This document shows, one piece after another, positions 39,301-41,344 of a stretch of DNA of 64,000 bases; within the stretch, counting starts at the first letter, position 1, and each line of letters begins with the position of its first letter. The notes beneath the pieces were generated by a model. The model was not told where the DNA came from, did no database searches, and saw only the letters and a list, made by a program, of their open reading frames with translations. Made by a program: the position numbers and the translations under genes. This DNA is from Owenia fusiformis (lineage: Eukaryota > Annelida > Polychaeta > Sabellida > Oweniidae), in assembly GCA_903813345.2 (NCBI GenBank), contig CAIIXF020000012.1, positions 1,965,318-2,029,317 on the forward strand, given 5' to 3'.

Positions 39301-41242
39301 ATTTTTCTGAAGATCTCTGCATCTATTGCACTCTCTTACTCAGTCATTTCTGATCATAAGCTTTGAGTCTCAGACTCTAGTATCACATCTAATGAAGCAT
39401 GAAATCACCCCCTATGACATCACACAATCCACATGATCTTTTTTTTAAAGTAAAAGCACTTAACAACATATTCAAGTTAACATTTTAATGTGTTTGGTAA
39501 TTTATGGGAGTTTATTATGTGTGTTAACATGGTTAATTAGAGCCATTCTCTCAATTACTTTTATTTGCCCCAGGGGCCTTGATTTTTTGCTCTTACTATG
39601 GCAATCATTTCTTATTTAATATTTCTGTTAAATTGCTGAATTAGTAAGATATTCTATGCTGCACATTCTGCGAAAATTTCATTAGAATATATTGAAAAAT
39701 AAATAAAAGAAATTAGAGAGATATTATGAGAACTTTATGATCAACCCTCGTATATTAAAAAAGTCACTTGTGAATCTACATTTGATTGGAATTTACTAAA
39801 TGGTACATTGTAGGTCTGAGGGTGTTATCTTTATACCTGGTCTTCTATTTGGTGATACACACGCTACAATACAAGACAGTGTAGTATGTTAATGTCTTGT
39901 ATTATATTATAGGTCTGAGGGTGTTATCTTTATACCTGGTCTTCTATTTGGTGATACACATGCTACAATACAAGACAGTGTAGTATGTTAATGCCTTGTA
40001 TTTATATTATAGGTCTGAGGGAGTCATCTTTATACCTGGTCTTCTATTTGGTGATACACACGCTACAATTCAAGACAGTGTAGTATGCTAATGCCTTGTA
40101 TTTATATTATAGGTCTGAGGGAGTCATCTTTATACCTGGTCTTCTATTTGGTGATACCCATGCTACAATACAAGACAGTGTAGCAGTTGTGAACACTTCC
40201 CTAAGTGAAGGAATGTCTGGTGCAGTACTAGAGGCCATGCACCTAGGCACCGCAGTCATAGTTAGAGATATCCCTAGCAACCTTGCCGTGGTGACACACA
40301 GACATGATGGTTTGGTTGCCAGTTCACCAAAGGTAAGTGATTTTTTACATCATGGTTTTTCACATTTCTGGCTTACGTGGTGATTTTTCACATTTTTGGC
40401 TCACATGGTGATTTTTCCCATTTTTCGCTCACATGTTGAACCCATGGAATAGCAATTATCCCTGTGTCTGTCTTTGTCATTCCAAACAATTGTCGAACAT
40501 TTCTTCAGACAAATAAAAGTTGCCATTTGTCTGAACCTATGCCCATTTTCATTCTATGGGGCAATTAACACCATTAGTCCCAGCTCCTATTCAAAGAAAT
40601 AGCTTTTTTATCATGTTTAAGCCCACTGAATGGTCCAATTTTTTATAAATGAATTTTCTAGTTCTATTTAAAGATTTGTAACTTGCATAATTGATCATTA
40701 CTAGGCCAACACAACGGTTAACCACAATTTGAAAACATTCGCGTTATATAAGGCTCTCATTAAAAATGAGTTTCATATTATTTCTGGTCCTCTGAATACA
40801 TTACATGCACAGGGCTATAGAACTCATTCCTCGTTCCCTGGGGAGAGAAGAAAGGAGATATTCTGGGTCTTATAGCTCTGTGATTGGAGGATCATTATTT
40901 CTCAGTCAAACATTGAGATCATAATTTTAAATAATAGACTTACCAAGCTTTAATTCTGAACTGAAATCAAAGACATCCCTGCTGAAAAGATGGCAATGTT
41001 ATGACCTTGATGGAACATTAGTGAACTATTTTTGGAAAAATTCAAATATACTTGTTTTACATTTCCAGGAGTTTTTGGATTGTTTGGAGAGCCTCGTGCA
41101 GGACACAGAACTCTATAGAATGTTGACTGATAATGCCAGTGCCACCATTGACAAGGTGCATTCCAATGAACAAGAGAAACAGGCCTATGTAGGGATGGTT
41201 AAAGACATACTAGCAGACAAATCATCCCACGTTAGGAGTTAA
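3260..41242 (+). CDS. GLT1D1: GLT1D1 homologue, glycosyltransferase 1 domain-containing protein (complete, 10 exons)
   Basis: Exons 3260-3345, 3704-3852, 32469-32580, 33493-33544, 35227-35272, 35692-35880, 36131-36183, 38431-38474, 40113-40332 and 41069-41242 join with consistent phases into 375 codons (374 residues plus TAA). The protein is a GT-B, GT4-type glycosyltransferase similar throughout to vertebrate GLT1D1 (about 346 residues). Seen: N-terminal Rossmann start HILLLSPL with the SGN glycine turn, GGTDVNE near residue 100, the donor-domain segment IRPVKDPLFLV near 200, IGPT, and the EX7E nucleotide-sugar motif with E276 and E284. There is no signal peptide, so it is probably cytosolic. 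Substrate is unknown from sequence. Intron 2 is swollen to 28.6 kb by two retrotransposons. The start at 3260 is the first in-frame ATG after a stop at 3248-3250. Exons 9 and 10 have partial tandem duplicates nearby. Confidence 0.93.
3704..3852 (+). CDS. GLT1D1: GLT1D1 exon 2
   Basis: 149 bases after acceptor TTATAG. It encodes RSHFVNDEWVCHMKDAREF and the LGLHALHSGKIL strand. I chose donor GTAAGG at 3853 over GTATGC at 3858 because only the first gives the phase (1) that exon 3 needs. Confidence 0.9.
3930..4135. mobile_element. MITE-like inverted-repeat element, about 206 bp
   Basis: Terminal inverted repeats of about 27 bases (starting AGGGTGTCAAATAAATATG at 3930; inverted copy ending at 4135) flank a short non-coding core. 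A target-site duplication is not clear. Family unassigned. Confidence 0.7.
4921..5320 (-). repeat. Element 1 3' LTR
   Basis: This copy matches 17276-17677 almost base for base, apart from a 4-base AAAG indel and the outer terminus. Read on the minus strand it runs from TGTATAGC to GAAGCTTCA. A minus-strand AATAAA (plus TTTATT at 5042-5047) is a candidate polyadenylation signal. Confidence 0.92.
5321..5332 (-). other. Element 1 polypurine tract
   Basis: Minus strand GGGTGGGGGT lies directly upstream of the 3' LTR start, the expected plus-strand primer of reverse transcription. Confidence 0.8.
5333..8480 (-). other. Element 1 3' non-coding region (3.1 kb)
   Basis: Between the pol stop and the polypurine tract there is no credible coding frame; frames at 5243-5623 and 5727-6002 lack recognisable domains. 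The region holds a zone rich in ATATCCAT words (about 5440-5830), a CTTCAACTC-rich zone (about 6140-6420) and four spaced repeats at 7427-7712. An unusually long 3' tail for a gypsy element. Confidence 0.7.
7427..7712 (-). repeat. Four spaced repeats in element 1 3' region
   Basis: The 25-base core beginning TCAACTTAGATGC and ending ATATCCAAG recurs at 7427, 7509, 7595 and 7689 (spacing 82, 86, 94). The second pair shares a longer unit. The central GATATC/AATATC variation separates the two pairs. Confidence 0.85.
8481..11408 (-). CDS. Element 1 pol, C-terminal part: RT (rest), RNase H, integrase
   Basis: 975-codon frame in the same frame as 11433-12686, separated by one TGA. Domains: RT palm with catalytic YIDD at residues 53-56, RNase H with the MDCDAS motif near 200, integrase zinc finger (H..H..C..C, about 515-565, ending CTTCQ), and catalytic core with D near 587, D near 647 and E near 683 at the classic D-35-E spacing. 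After the core come a GPY/F-type module and a long acidic Glu/Asp/Ser tail ending RRNARNRKAPTRYGWD. The listed first ATG is simply the first after the stop, not a likely true start. Function: reverse transcription and integration of the element's own RNA. Confidence 0.93.
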   Translation of the reverse strand: MEESSKPKTAFITEGGFYEYEVMSFGLCNAGSTMERLIENVLRGLSSEICLLYIDDIVCWGSSLEEMNERLGTIFEKLIGANLKIRPDKTFLYQKTVKFLGFMIGEEGVSMDPDKVDAILKYPRPRCVRDARAFIGTASYYRKFIKDFSLIVRPIIKLTEKQSKFVWNENCETAMDRVKSLLTKAPILAFPLPDCEFIMDCDASNFHIGGVLSQKQGDVERVICYGHKMLSKAERNYSVTHREMLAVIFFIQYWKHYLYGKRFTVRSDHGALTWLMSIRNPTGQVARYIEILSSYDFKLIHRPGRLHSNCDGLSRYREPENSEIPSEEENCTSFIEKSAPVIYSSDVIKLNTGEADTVDSGKVCKRCCNDLDSIKSKIEEQRDCQGLKEQKSNKETTTKVTSLLRTVTKVDVKNTMSLNCPQVELEEGWSRSEIIEAQKNDNTIKDIYHMKTSDRERPKWEEISHMDKEFKTYWGQWDTIKCFDGILCRKYAAGDSDKTWWQIILPECYRKKVLNAMHNNITAGHMAIKRTKDRVKQRYYWPCLSKSVYRFIKRCTTCQKRNNPVRKPKGALHQYVVGAPLERVAFDILGPLVETKNQNKYVLVIGDYFTKWKECYAMKDQKASTVAKLFVDEFVTRFGTPRELHSDQGRNFESDIMKDIYEILGIKKTRTTPWHPRSDGMIERHNRTFIEMLSKYIDSNQDTWDEYLPLISMAYRSSIHESTGESPAAMMLGRELELPLDVVTDPPRVEEDNELKTDYVEMLRQNFRDSYNHARVCLKKAHVRQKRQHNVRLSATVYKKYDVVWMYNPTRVKGKSFKLMCHWTGPYMVVKKISDVVYKIQQTARSKPRIIHHDKLKRYHGDEFKTWEIHEKGIDECVKFSDANTQTSFVEEMKSSTEELNEEEQQTENEVETYKNDEDSEINGIDKHVSLQEEKDSNSDTMVSTKNQSEDKKPSNGVLRRNARNRKAPTRYGWD
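11433..12686 (-). CDS. Element 1 pol, N-terminal part: protease and RT fingers
   Basis: 417 codons ending at an in-frame TGA (11435-11433). It contains an aspartic protease with DTG at residues 29-31 and flap/second strand LLGMDF, a beta-rich spacer about 165-250, and the RT start (SPWASPVVLVKK, CIDYRKLN) from about 325. The TGA follows SMD, exactly at the conserved D-L-A-S-G-Y position of RT, so it destroys the polymerase by premature termination. The frame is -1 relative to gag and remains open upstream of the ATG at 12686, so expression could be by frameshift or reinitiation 11 bases after the gag stop. Gene would be non-functional unless the stop is suppressed. Confidence 0.92.
   Translation of the reverse strand: MRTRIERAKQGMYVKGRLNNTVDVAFLLDTGATVTVISLDKYSEIPFSRKGRLRPVSRRVSGADGQPFKCGIEGECDLNIQVGDCEVETLVIVADIPTPGLLGMDFITKFGVSIDFKTFEFVMSRPTEISHKSSVKCLDADCNDICATVISKDTMYIPAGHEAILQGHILEQAESCDRGIKVVEPLENGSLNKQNVCVARVLVDSSSPLVPVRVYNPGEKSVTVHENTRIAVLSPISDVLDTSSIEGEVINNVNNVKKNEKDRPNKMPEHLQDLWQRSQENLSENDHESVKELLIKYQSVFCKDDYDLGRTNQVEHKIDTENARPIKQKPRRFPMWKQQEAQKQIDKMLEKGLIKHSQSPWASPVVLVKKAGSVNKWRLCIDYRKLNSVTVKDCYPIPCIDTVLNQMGKSKFYCSMD
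12698..14134 (-). CDS. Element 1 gag
   Basis: 478 residues: a Pro-rich N terminus (PTDRPPPPGF), a capsid-like helical region (about 195-340, starting RYSGETPWVDYKAHF), a coiled-coil-like Glu/Lys stretch near 365-390, and a CCHC zinc knuckle (CFNCQGYRHRFMAC) at 419-432. It is the nucleocapsid-capsid structural protein that packages the RNA. This is the downstream (complete) copy of the 1886 bp duplication. Confidence 0.92.
   Translation of the reverse strand: MRPSKSPTDRPPPPGFSARESFEISDPKLTHFNDVVNDTMRLNSQGVSNDKMQKPRNVAKQKLDDVRIKLFAETHDLTPIVTYVDSSGKFVDIETLSGPKKIKSQQPVLESTHYSQEKNESFANKPMKSDKKTMNLIDFNDNEDNDILGNLNDSSVLNKESSVRKLSKPAMAPDRYSGETPWVDYKAHFECCVEINGWGSKVKASFLAASLRGPAQQVVGDMPEEKRCQYDELIARLSRRFGTEGQGARFEAELKRRRRKQNESLAELGHNIRRLTNLAYPELPDEKSRERFAINHFIDALNDHNLKLSVFQAKCKNLVEAIRVAIETESFVENTNSRVRFSNENRRFVRSMSGQETEDSLDEVRALKEEVEKLTKRVNADQKTNYEKKENVRTPDQQRHLNFVQRGAPGTNKNSQLKCFNCQGYRHRFMACPSPKNASRGQNDSFYQKFEGSRYGKANNGSENFNRQGPRSTARPET
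14154..14396 (-). CDS. Short acidic frame upstream of gag (element 1, copy A)
   Basis: 80 codons, very acidic (Asp/Glu/Gly-rich), unrecognised. A 14-base direct repeat (14147-14160 and 14161-14174) creates its stop just before the gag start. It may be a leader peptide, an upstream ORF affecting gag translation, or a remnant N-terminal gag part. It is retained identically in the duplicate at 16040-16282. Confidence 0.45.
   Translation of the reverse strand: MNMEGKDQAEDQGENGDLHSLGAVGGTDNGDKNVQEKYDDGEVAYNKREDVNSKLQTFQSEPGIKQTASGNTFLGMILRV
14821..16020 (-). pseudogene. Truncated duplicate gag (element 1, copy B)
   Basis: The first 396 codons match the downstream gag; then the duplication junction replaces the C terminus with Leu-Pro-Leu-stop, removing the zinc knuckle and any link to pol. 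As it is the first gag on the element transcript, it would be the favoured product and could act as a capsid lacking RNA binding. Confidence 0.9.
16040..16282 (-). pseudogene. Short acidic frame upstream of gag, copy B
   Basis: Exact duplicate of the 80-codon acidic frame at 14154-14396, displaced by 1886 bases. Confidence 0.45.
16719..17255 (-). other. Element 1 leader with degenerate tandem repeats
   Basis: Untranslated leader between the primer binding site and gag. Four degenerate units of roughly 52-60 bases with core GAAGAGAACTAATCTCC and CACTCTTCAG lie at about 17014-17200. A packaging or structural RNA role is possible but unproven. Confidence 0.65.
17256..17274 (-). other. Element 1 primer binding site (tRNA-Leu)
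   Basis: Minus strand TGGTGGCAGCGGTGGGATT lies one base inside the 5' LTR and is complementary to the 3' end of a metazoan tRNA-Leu (AAG/TAG type, ...AATCCCACCGCTGCCACCA). Confidence 0.85.
17276..17677 (-). repeat. Element 1 5' LTR
   Basis: Same sequence as 4921-5318 with an extra AAAG. The outermost CA seen in the other LTR is absent, and the flank CTAT follows directly. Confidence 0.9.
18210..18360. repeat. 37 bp hairpin-type repeats
   Basis: Four units of about 37 bases, each with CTGGAG, an 8-9 base spacer and CTCC/CTCTG, able to form small GGAG/CTCC stems. The next array begins with a related motif. Confidence 0.75.
18361..18676. repeat. 120 bp tandem repeat, 2.6 copies
   Basis: Units start at 18361, 18481 and 18601 with an exact 120-base period and only a few differences. 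Each includes CTAGAGTATTTATGCTCTGAG and CGGGAGTATCTCTGCTCC-type stems. Confidence 0.9.
19440..19462 (+). promoter_or_regulatory. Element 2 LTR core promoter: CRE-like site plus TATA box
   Basis: TGACGTCA (19440-19447) is a perfect palindromic CREB/ATF site and lies just upstream of TATATAAG (19455-19462). An initiator-like TCAGTG follows about 30 bases later. The same arrangement is at 29613-29635 in the 3' LTR. Confidence 0.75.
20371..20690 (+). repeat. 90 bp tandem repeats in the element 2 5' LTR
   Basis: About 3.5 units with 90-base period (GAATATACATCTACAGAG at 20461, 20551, 20641). Because 90 is a multiple of three, the array reads as a 100-codon frame; this is a by-product, not evidence of a protein. 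Confidence 0.9.
20730..21180 (+). repeat. Degenerate GGATCCAGGAGATAG repeats in the LTR
   Basis: Five or six imperfect units of about 60-120 bases, each with GAGGATCCAGGAGATAG and a TGATTTCACATNATCAAA block. Mirrored in the 3' LTR. Confidence 0.8.
21650..21663 (+). other. Element 2 primer binding site (tRNA-Leu)
   Basis: TGGTGGCAGCGGTG starts one base after the LTR end and matches the same tRNA-Leu 3' end used by element 1 for 14 bases, then diverges. Confidence 0.8.
21720..27899 (+). CDS. Element 2 gag-pol polyprotein (to premature TAA)
   Basis: 2059 codons in one frame. In order: a long Gag N terminus (1-440, with a Gln/Asn coiled-coil stretch near 170-225), capsid-like region from about 449 (PDTYNGTTPWIDYKAYF), CCHC knuckle at 709-722 (CYYCDKLGHYQSDC), aspartic protease with DSG at 784-786 and ILGSDF, a roughly 290-residue acidic Ser/Thr/Pro linker (about 890-1130), a beta-rich spacer, RT with YLDD at 1437-1440, RNase H with DTDAS near 1583, integrase HHCC (about 1818-1865) and D near 1888, D near 1948, E near 1984 (D-35-E). 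Gag and Pol share one frame with no shift. Ends at TAA 27897-27899; coding continues in frame to 28877. Confidence 0.95.
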   Translation: MDTEAPKSIESGDLSDTNTDKSKDVEKTVFVKLATDGEIDNPIAKDNTLQYTGRKATEHMATELPAMEKWRLPSEADPDERRPTVGGAEAIYPSDKTGIETEFKKAWSRQTTGYWSGTVHDGVYSPQSQAWGARPKGDRYMPRTSTMITTPAELKLGMQERPVDREMKTHIHVMEDAINQNVTTINMMEGHMSNMGSQVNNLGGDVTQIKDQVNNLCQTLQMVLQSSTSRSEPVLQSNVRPSSPVVTFGLNPGIRTELPMKSSVTPQRLQSQEVASTFNPQQRLVGGRMAANQELPVKQDKEITPPKWPLRRQKRMTSEEDFPGLSKRHAFQSPPTKRRFTTVAPEDDFRCGEPKVFEMQSEGVSLPQSAYHPEPAVRHQLDEVKLEDGDAHSSNERRAHYFDNGEPPLTKQEPSETASDQMAAMVVRLAEKVLNDSPSNNRSSQGKTKIKPDTYNGTTPWIDYKAYFAMCVSANSWSDEEKKQFLATSLRGQAQQLIYEMDPGYTYDELVSALDKRFGPGGKADVYQAEWVSRTRKPKETLQTLGQDVRRLTSLAYPELPRAAQDRLARERFAQAIPDDEIRRAIHNNSSDCCTLDKAIEIAIREESYLESERMRKGLKPRHRDERVNAVEEKQAQNEMMQLVKAFQEMHRDSTVMQNKLMQENLMKVVQEMHKESTANLKTIIQELKDKEKSNESGEKRPVSRGVKCYYCDKLGHYQSDCYKKQNDIKKGIIKDSKGESTNPVKFLTHGDLEISKNDSSDTTISKIIDTGTVCGTKVEFLVDSGAVRTMIGQRSYMQIPDRLKPRLYPADRVFIQASGSPIAVCGIIDGIIELDGQETQTSIVVADIDHDGILGSDFMTITGAVINYGAKELTFPASQLAEAMAANVIEDKMLPSTTSSEKTSADTDTEIIQLEEPEEPELPPAPCPTDESDNSDDDLTELKLGTPVSQSTPVGVRSSPIGYYPVKSGEEDGREPAPDVPFCPGLICVTPTSVAIPETPSVSQGSTSQASSSDVQGIQDTPDSQDVEPDLSQYQRSLQSEDLFSNKSSSPELELNRDSAECDEESFTTCSSAPELQAQCSTGLTVNQDDTELPNIGEASGSQSVTDCRVKEDITVEPYTMRLIEVEMQKSINSCELGIIEPLTDFDAANVEVVSTLVELGQQQLFVEVWNHTEFQEHLPAGITIGEYSTIETGVYHLTDASELPQDDVCILQGASAGTDMKIQTLPAHLQELFDRSCEHLTDNQREKVRVMLCRNADIFATGDADLGRTHLVKHHIDTGDSAPIKQMYRPLPKVKQEEVNKQIEDMLERGIIEKSKSPWASPIVLVKKKDNSWRFCVDYRRLNSVTKKDAFPIPRIEETLNMMNGSTYFSCLDMASGYWQCELDENAKEKSAFVVRGGLYQWVVMPFGLANAPSTFSRLMEQVLHGLSSQSSLVYLDDVITFSPTFDGCMDRLQEVFDRFRAAGLRLKPRKCSLFQREVDYLGHVVSENGIAPNPKKVQQMAEYPTPKNVKEVRQFLGGASYYRRHVQDFAKIAGPLHALTKKNQRFYWDGDCQVAFDMLKQKLITAPILAYPRDDCPYILDTDASNESIGAVLSQLQDGEERVIYYASKRLNKQEKNYCVTRRELLAAVNYVRYFRQYLYGVHFKLRTDHSSLRWLINFKDPEGQLARWLQVIQEYNFELEFRPGNKHQNADVMSRIPCRQCDHCEIPEETTMYCVEDIATVAIHPEWTLEKIAEAQADDSDIGPILKAKLKSEARPSWDEISYNSAAIKHYWNQWDRIVLNKGVLCRSWEDDEGNTASLQILAPAVLRPIVLEMSHSNKVAGHFGIKKTFMRSRQRFNWHEQRNDVRAVVRTCKICGARKKPMKPYRAPMKTHGVGNPMERIAIDILGPFPETPRGNKVILVCGDYFSKWMEAFALPNQEARTVADKIVAEVVCRLGMPATLHSDQGRNFEAKVFQEMCNLLGIEKTRTTPFHPQSDGMIERYNRTLLDSLAKLLQPEPHQTDWDLQIPFALMVYRTAVNESTGETPAMLMLGRELKLPLETLIKVPPTDTEESD
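27900..28877 (+). pseudogene. Element 2 integrase C terminus after the stop, with RS-rich tail
   Basis: Same frame as 21720-27899, cut off by a single TAA. It encodes the integrase C-terminal GPY/F-type module (KWKGPFQIIKKISDVTYRIQ) and PRVIHFNMLKPYE, then a roughly 110-residue tail (28540-28874) crowded with Arg-Ser and Arg-Asp dipeptides, resembling the RS domain of SR splicing factors. The 3' LTR and tail look otherwise undamaged, so the stop is probably a recent mutation. Translation from the GTG/ATG region alone is unlikely. Confidence 0.88.
28878..29129 (+). other. Element 2 3' non-coding segment
   Basis: Short AT-rich spacer between the pol end and the polypurine tract, with repeated TTAGATA words; no gene seen. 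Confidence 0.7.
29130..29165 (+). other. Element 2 hairpin and polypurine tract
   Basis: GGTACGAGGACGTACC (29130-29145) forms a short perfect stem with AGGA loop, and GGTAGGGGGGAG directly precedes the 3' LTR as the plus-strand primer. Confidence 0.8.
29166..31821 (+). repeat. Element 2 3' LTR (2656 bp)
   Basis: Near-identical to 18993-21648. Differences noticed: one 6-base insertion and one 6-base deletion around 29945-30010 and a few single-base changes (for example near 30864, 30917 and 31643). It carries its own CRE-like and TATA sites at 29613-29635, so it could drive transcription into downstream GLT1D1 exons. Confidence 0.94.
31822..32468 (+). other. GLT1D1 intron 2, 3' part
   Basis: Ordinary intron sequence ending in a pyrimidine-rich tract and TTTCCAG. 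No gene or clear repeat. Confidence 0.7.
32469..32580 (+). CDS. GLT1D1: GLT1D1 exon 3
   Basis: 112 bases between TTCCAG and GTAAGT. It encodes TIPYIIILGGTDVNE, the conserved loop of the N-terminal Rossmann domain, and the following helix. Confidence 0.92.
32660..32964. mobile_element. 305 bp MITE with 9 bp target duplication (Mutator-like)
   Basis: Perfect 20-base terminal inverted repeats begin CAAGGAGGATTGGCTCCCAG, flanked on both sides by TAAATGTCT (32651-32659 and 32965-32973). A 9-base duplication is typical of Mutator-like elements. The core is non-coding. Confidence 0.88.
33493..33544 (+). CDS. GLT1D1: GLT1D1 exon 4
   Basis: 52 bases between TTGCAG and GTAAGT. It encodes SHIVSFCSPMTEQLLYVW, aligning with the vertebrate AFTESMKEMAQ helix. 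Confidence 0.9.
33545..35226 (+). other. GLT1D1 intron 4
   Basis: 1.7 kb AT-rich intron; no repeat or gene recognised. Confidence 0.75.
35227..35272 (+). CDS. GLT1D1: GLT1D1 exon 5
   Basis: 46 bases between TTGCAG and GTAAAA. Encodes PELEVNRQKILKIPQ, equivalent to the KVYVQSQG interdomain strand. Confidence 0.87.
35692..35880 (+). CDS. GLT1D1: GLT1D1 exon 6
   Basis: 189 bases between TTTCAG and GTATTG. It encodes the interdomain linker and VTLVAGIRPVKDPLFLVKAF, the start of the C-terminal donor-binding domain. Confidence 0.92.
36131..36183 (+). CDS. GLT1D1: GLT1D1 exon 7
   Basis: 53 bases between TTCCAG and GTAAGC. Encodes EWHTAGHKDFIFVIIGPT, matching the LVIVGP strand of the donor domain. 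Confidence 0.9.
36184..38430 (+). other. GLT1D1 intron 7
   Basis: 2.2 kb intron. Apart from the MITE at 37762-37895 and a GC-richer stretch near 36900-37030 without obvious function, nothing was recognised. Confidence 0.7.
37762..37895. mobile_element. MITE of the AAACCTGT family
   Basis: Inverted ends AAACCTGTCAAGTGGAACA and its complement TGTTCCACTTTGACAGGTTT enclose 134 bases. Left flank TA. Related ends recur at 42839, 48760, 56220 and 58171. Confidence 0.75.
38431..38474 (+). CDS. GLT1D1: GLT1D1 exon 8
   Basis: 44 bases between TTCCAG and GTAGGT. Encodes EDDSYTLKFKNEIN, a weakly conserved helix that aligns with vertebrate EVDPVFTREVKAK. Phase 2 end fits exon 9. Confidence 0.82.
38733..39749. 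mobile_element. 1017 bp near-palindromic inverted-repeat element
   Basis: The two halves are imperfect inverted copies over most of their length: both ends begin GAGGGTTGATCATAAAGTTC, and internal blocks such as GCCATAGTAA and ATTGTGTGAT pair across the centre. No coding frame. Probably a foldback-type DNA transposon; target duplication unclear. It ends 64 bases before the first exon 9 fragment copy. Confidence 0.85.
39814..40112 (+). repeat. Three truncated tandem copies of GLT1D1 exon 9 start with acceptor
   Basis: Copies of the first 70 bases of exon 9 lie at 39814-39883, 39913-39982 and 40013-40082 (period 99-100), each preceded by a TATAG or TGTAG acceptor. Each ends at GTGTA followed by GTATGT or GTATGC, a good donor hexamer. 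Inclusion of one copy would put the following exon in the wrong frame and give GTC-TGA. Confidence 0.94.
40113..40332 (+). CDS. GLT1D1: GLT1D1 exon 9 (catalytic EX7E exon)
   Basis: 220 bases between ATTATAG and GTAAGT. It completes R244 and encodes the EX7E motif (E276, E284) that binds the sugar-nucleotide donor, then IPSNLAVVTHRHDGLV. Only this copy is full length. Confidence 0.93.
40333..41068 (+). other. GLT1D1 intron 9
   Basis: 736 bases. Its first 100 bases hold two or three degenerate copies of TTTTTCACATTTNTGGCTCAC (about 40354-40433). Nothing else recognised. Confidence 0.75.
41069..41242 (+). CDS. GLT1D1: GLT1D1 exon 10 (last)
   Basis: 174 bases from TTCCAG to TAA. Encodes the C-terminal helices (EFLDCLESLVQDTELYRML...), matching the vertebrate KRLVSDPALEKEI region; ends SSHVRS. 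Confidence 0.92.
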   Translation, partial: EFLDCLESLVQDTELYRMLTDNASATIDKVHSNEQEKQAYVGMVKDILADKSSHVRS

Positions 41243-41344
41243 TATACTGCTAATTGATTCTGATAGAGAAACAGGCCTATGTAGGGATGGTGAAAGACAT
41301 TCTAGCAGACAAATCATCCCACGTTAGGAGTTAATATACTGCTT
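41173..41344 (+). repeat. Duplicated tail of GLT1D1 exon 10
   Basis: 41173-41252 is repeated at 41265-41344 (offset 92), covering the last 22 codons, the stop and 10 bases beyond. The two differences I see inside the coding part are synonymous. The second copy lies in the 3' UTR and is preceded by a TGATAG that could weakly act as an acceptor. Confidence 0.93.
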
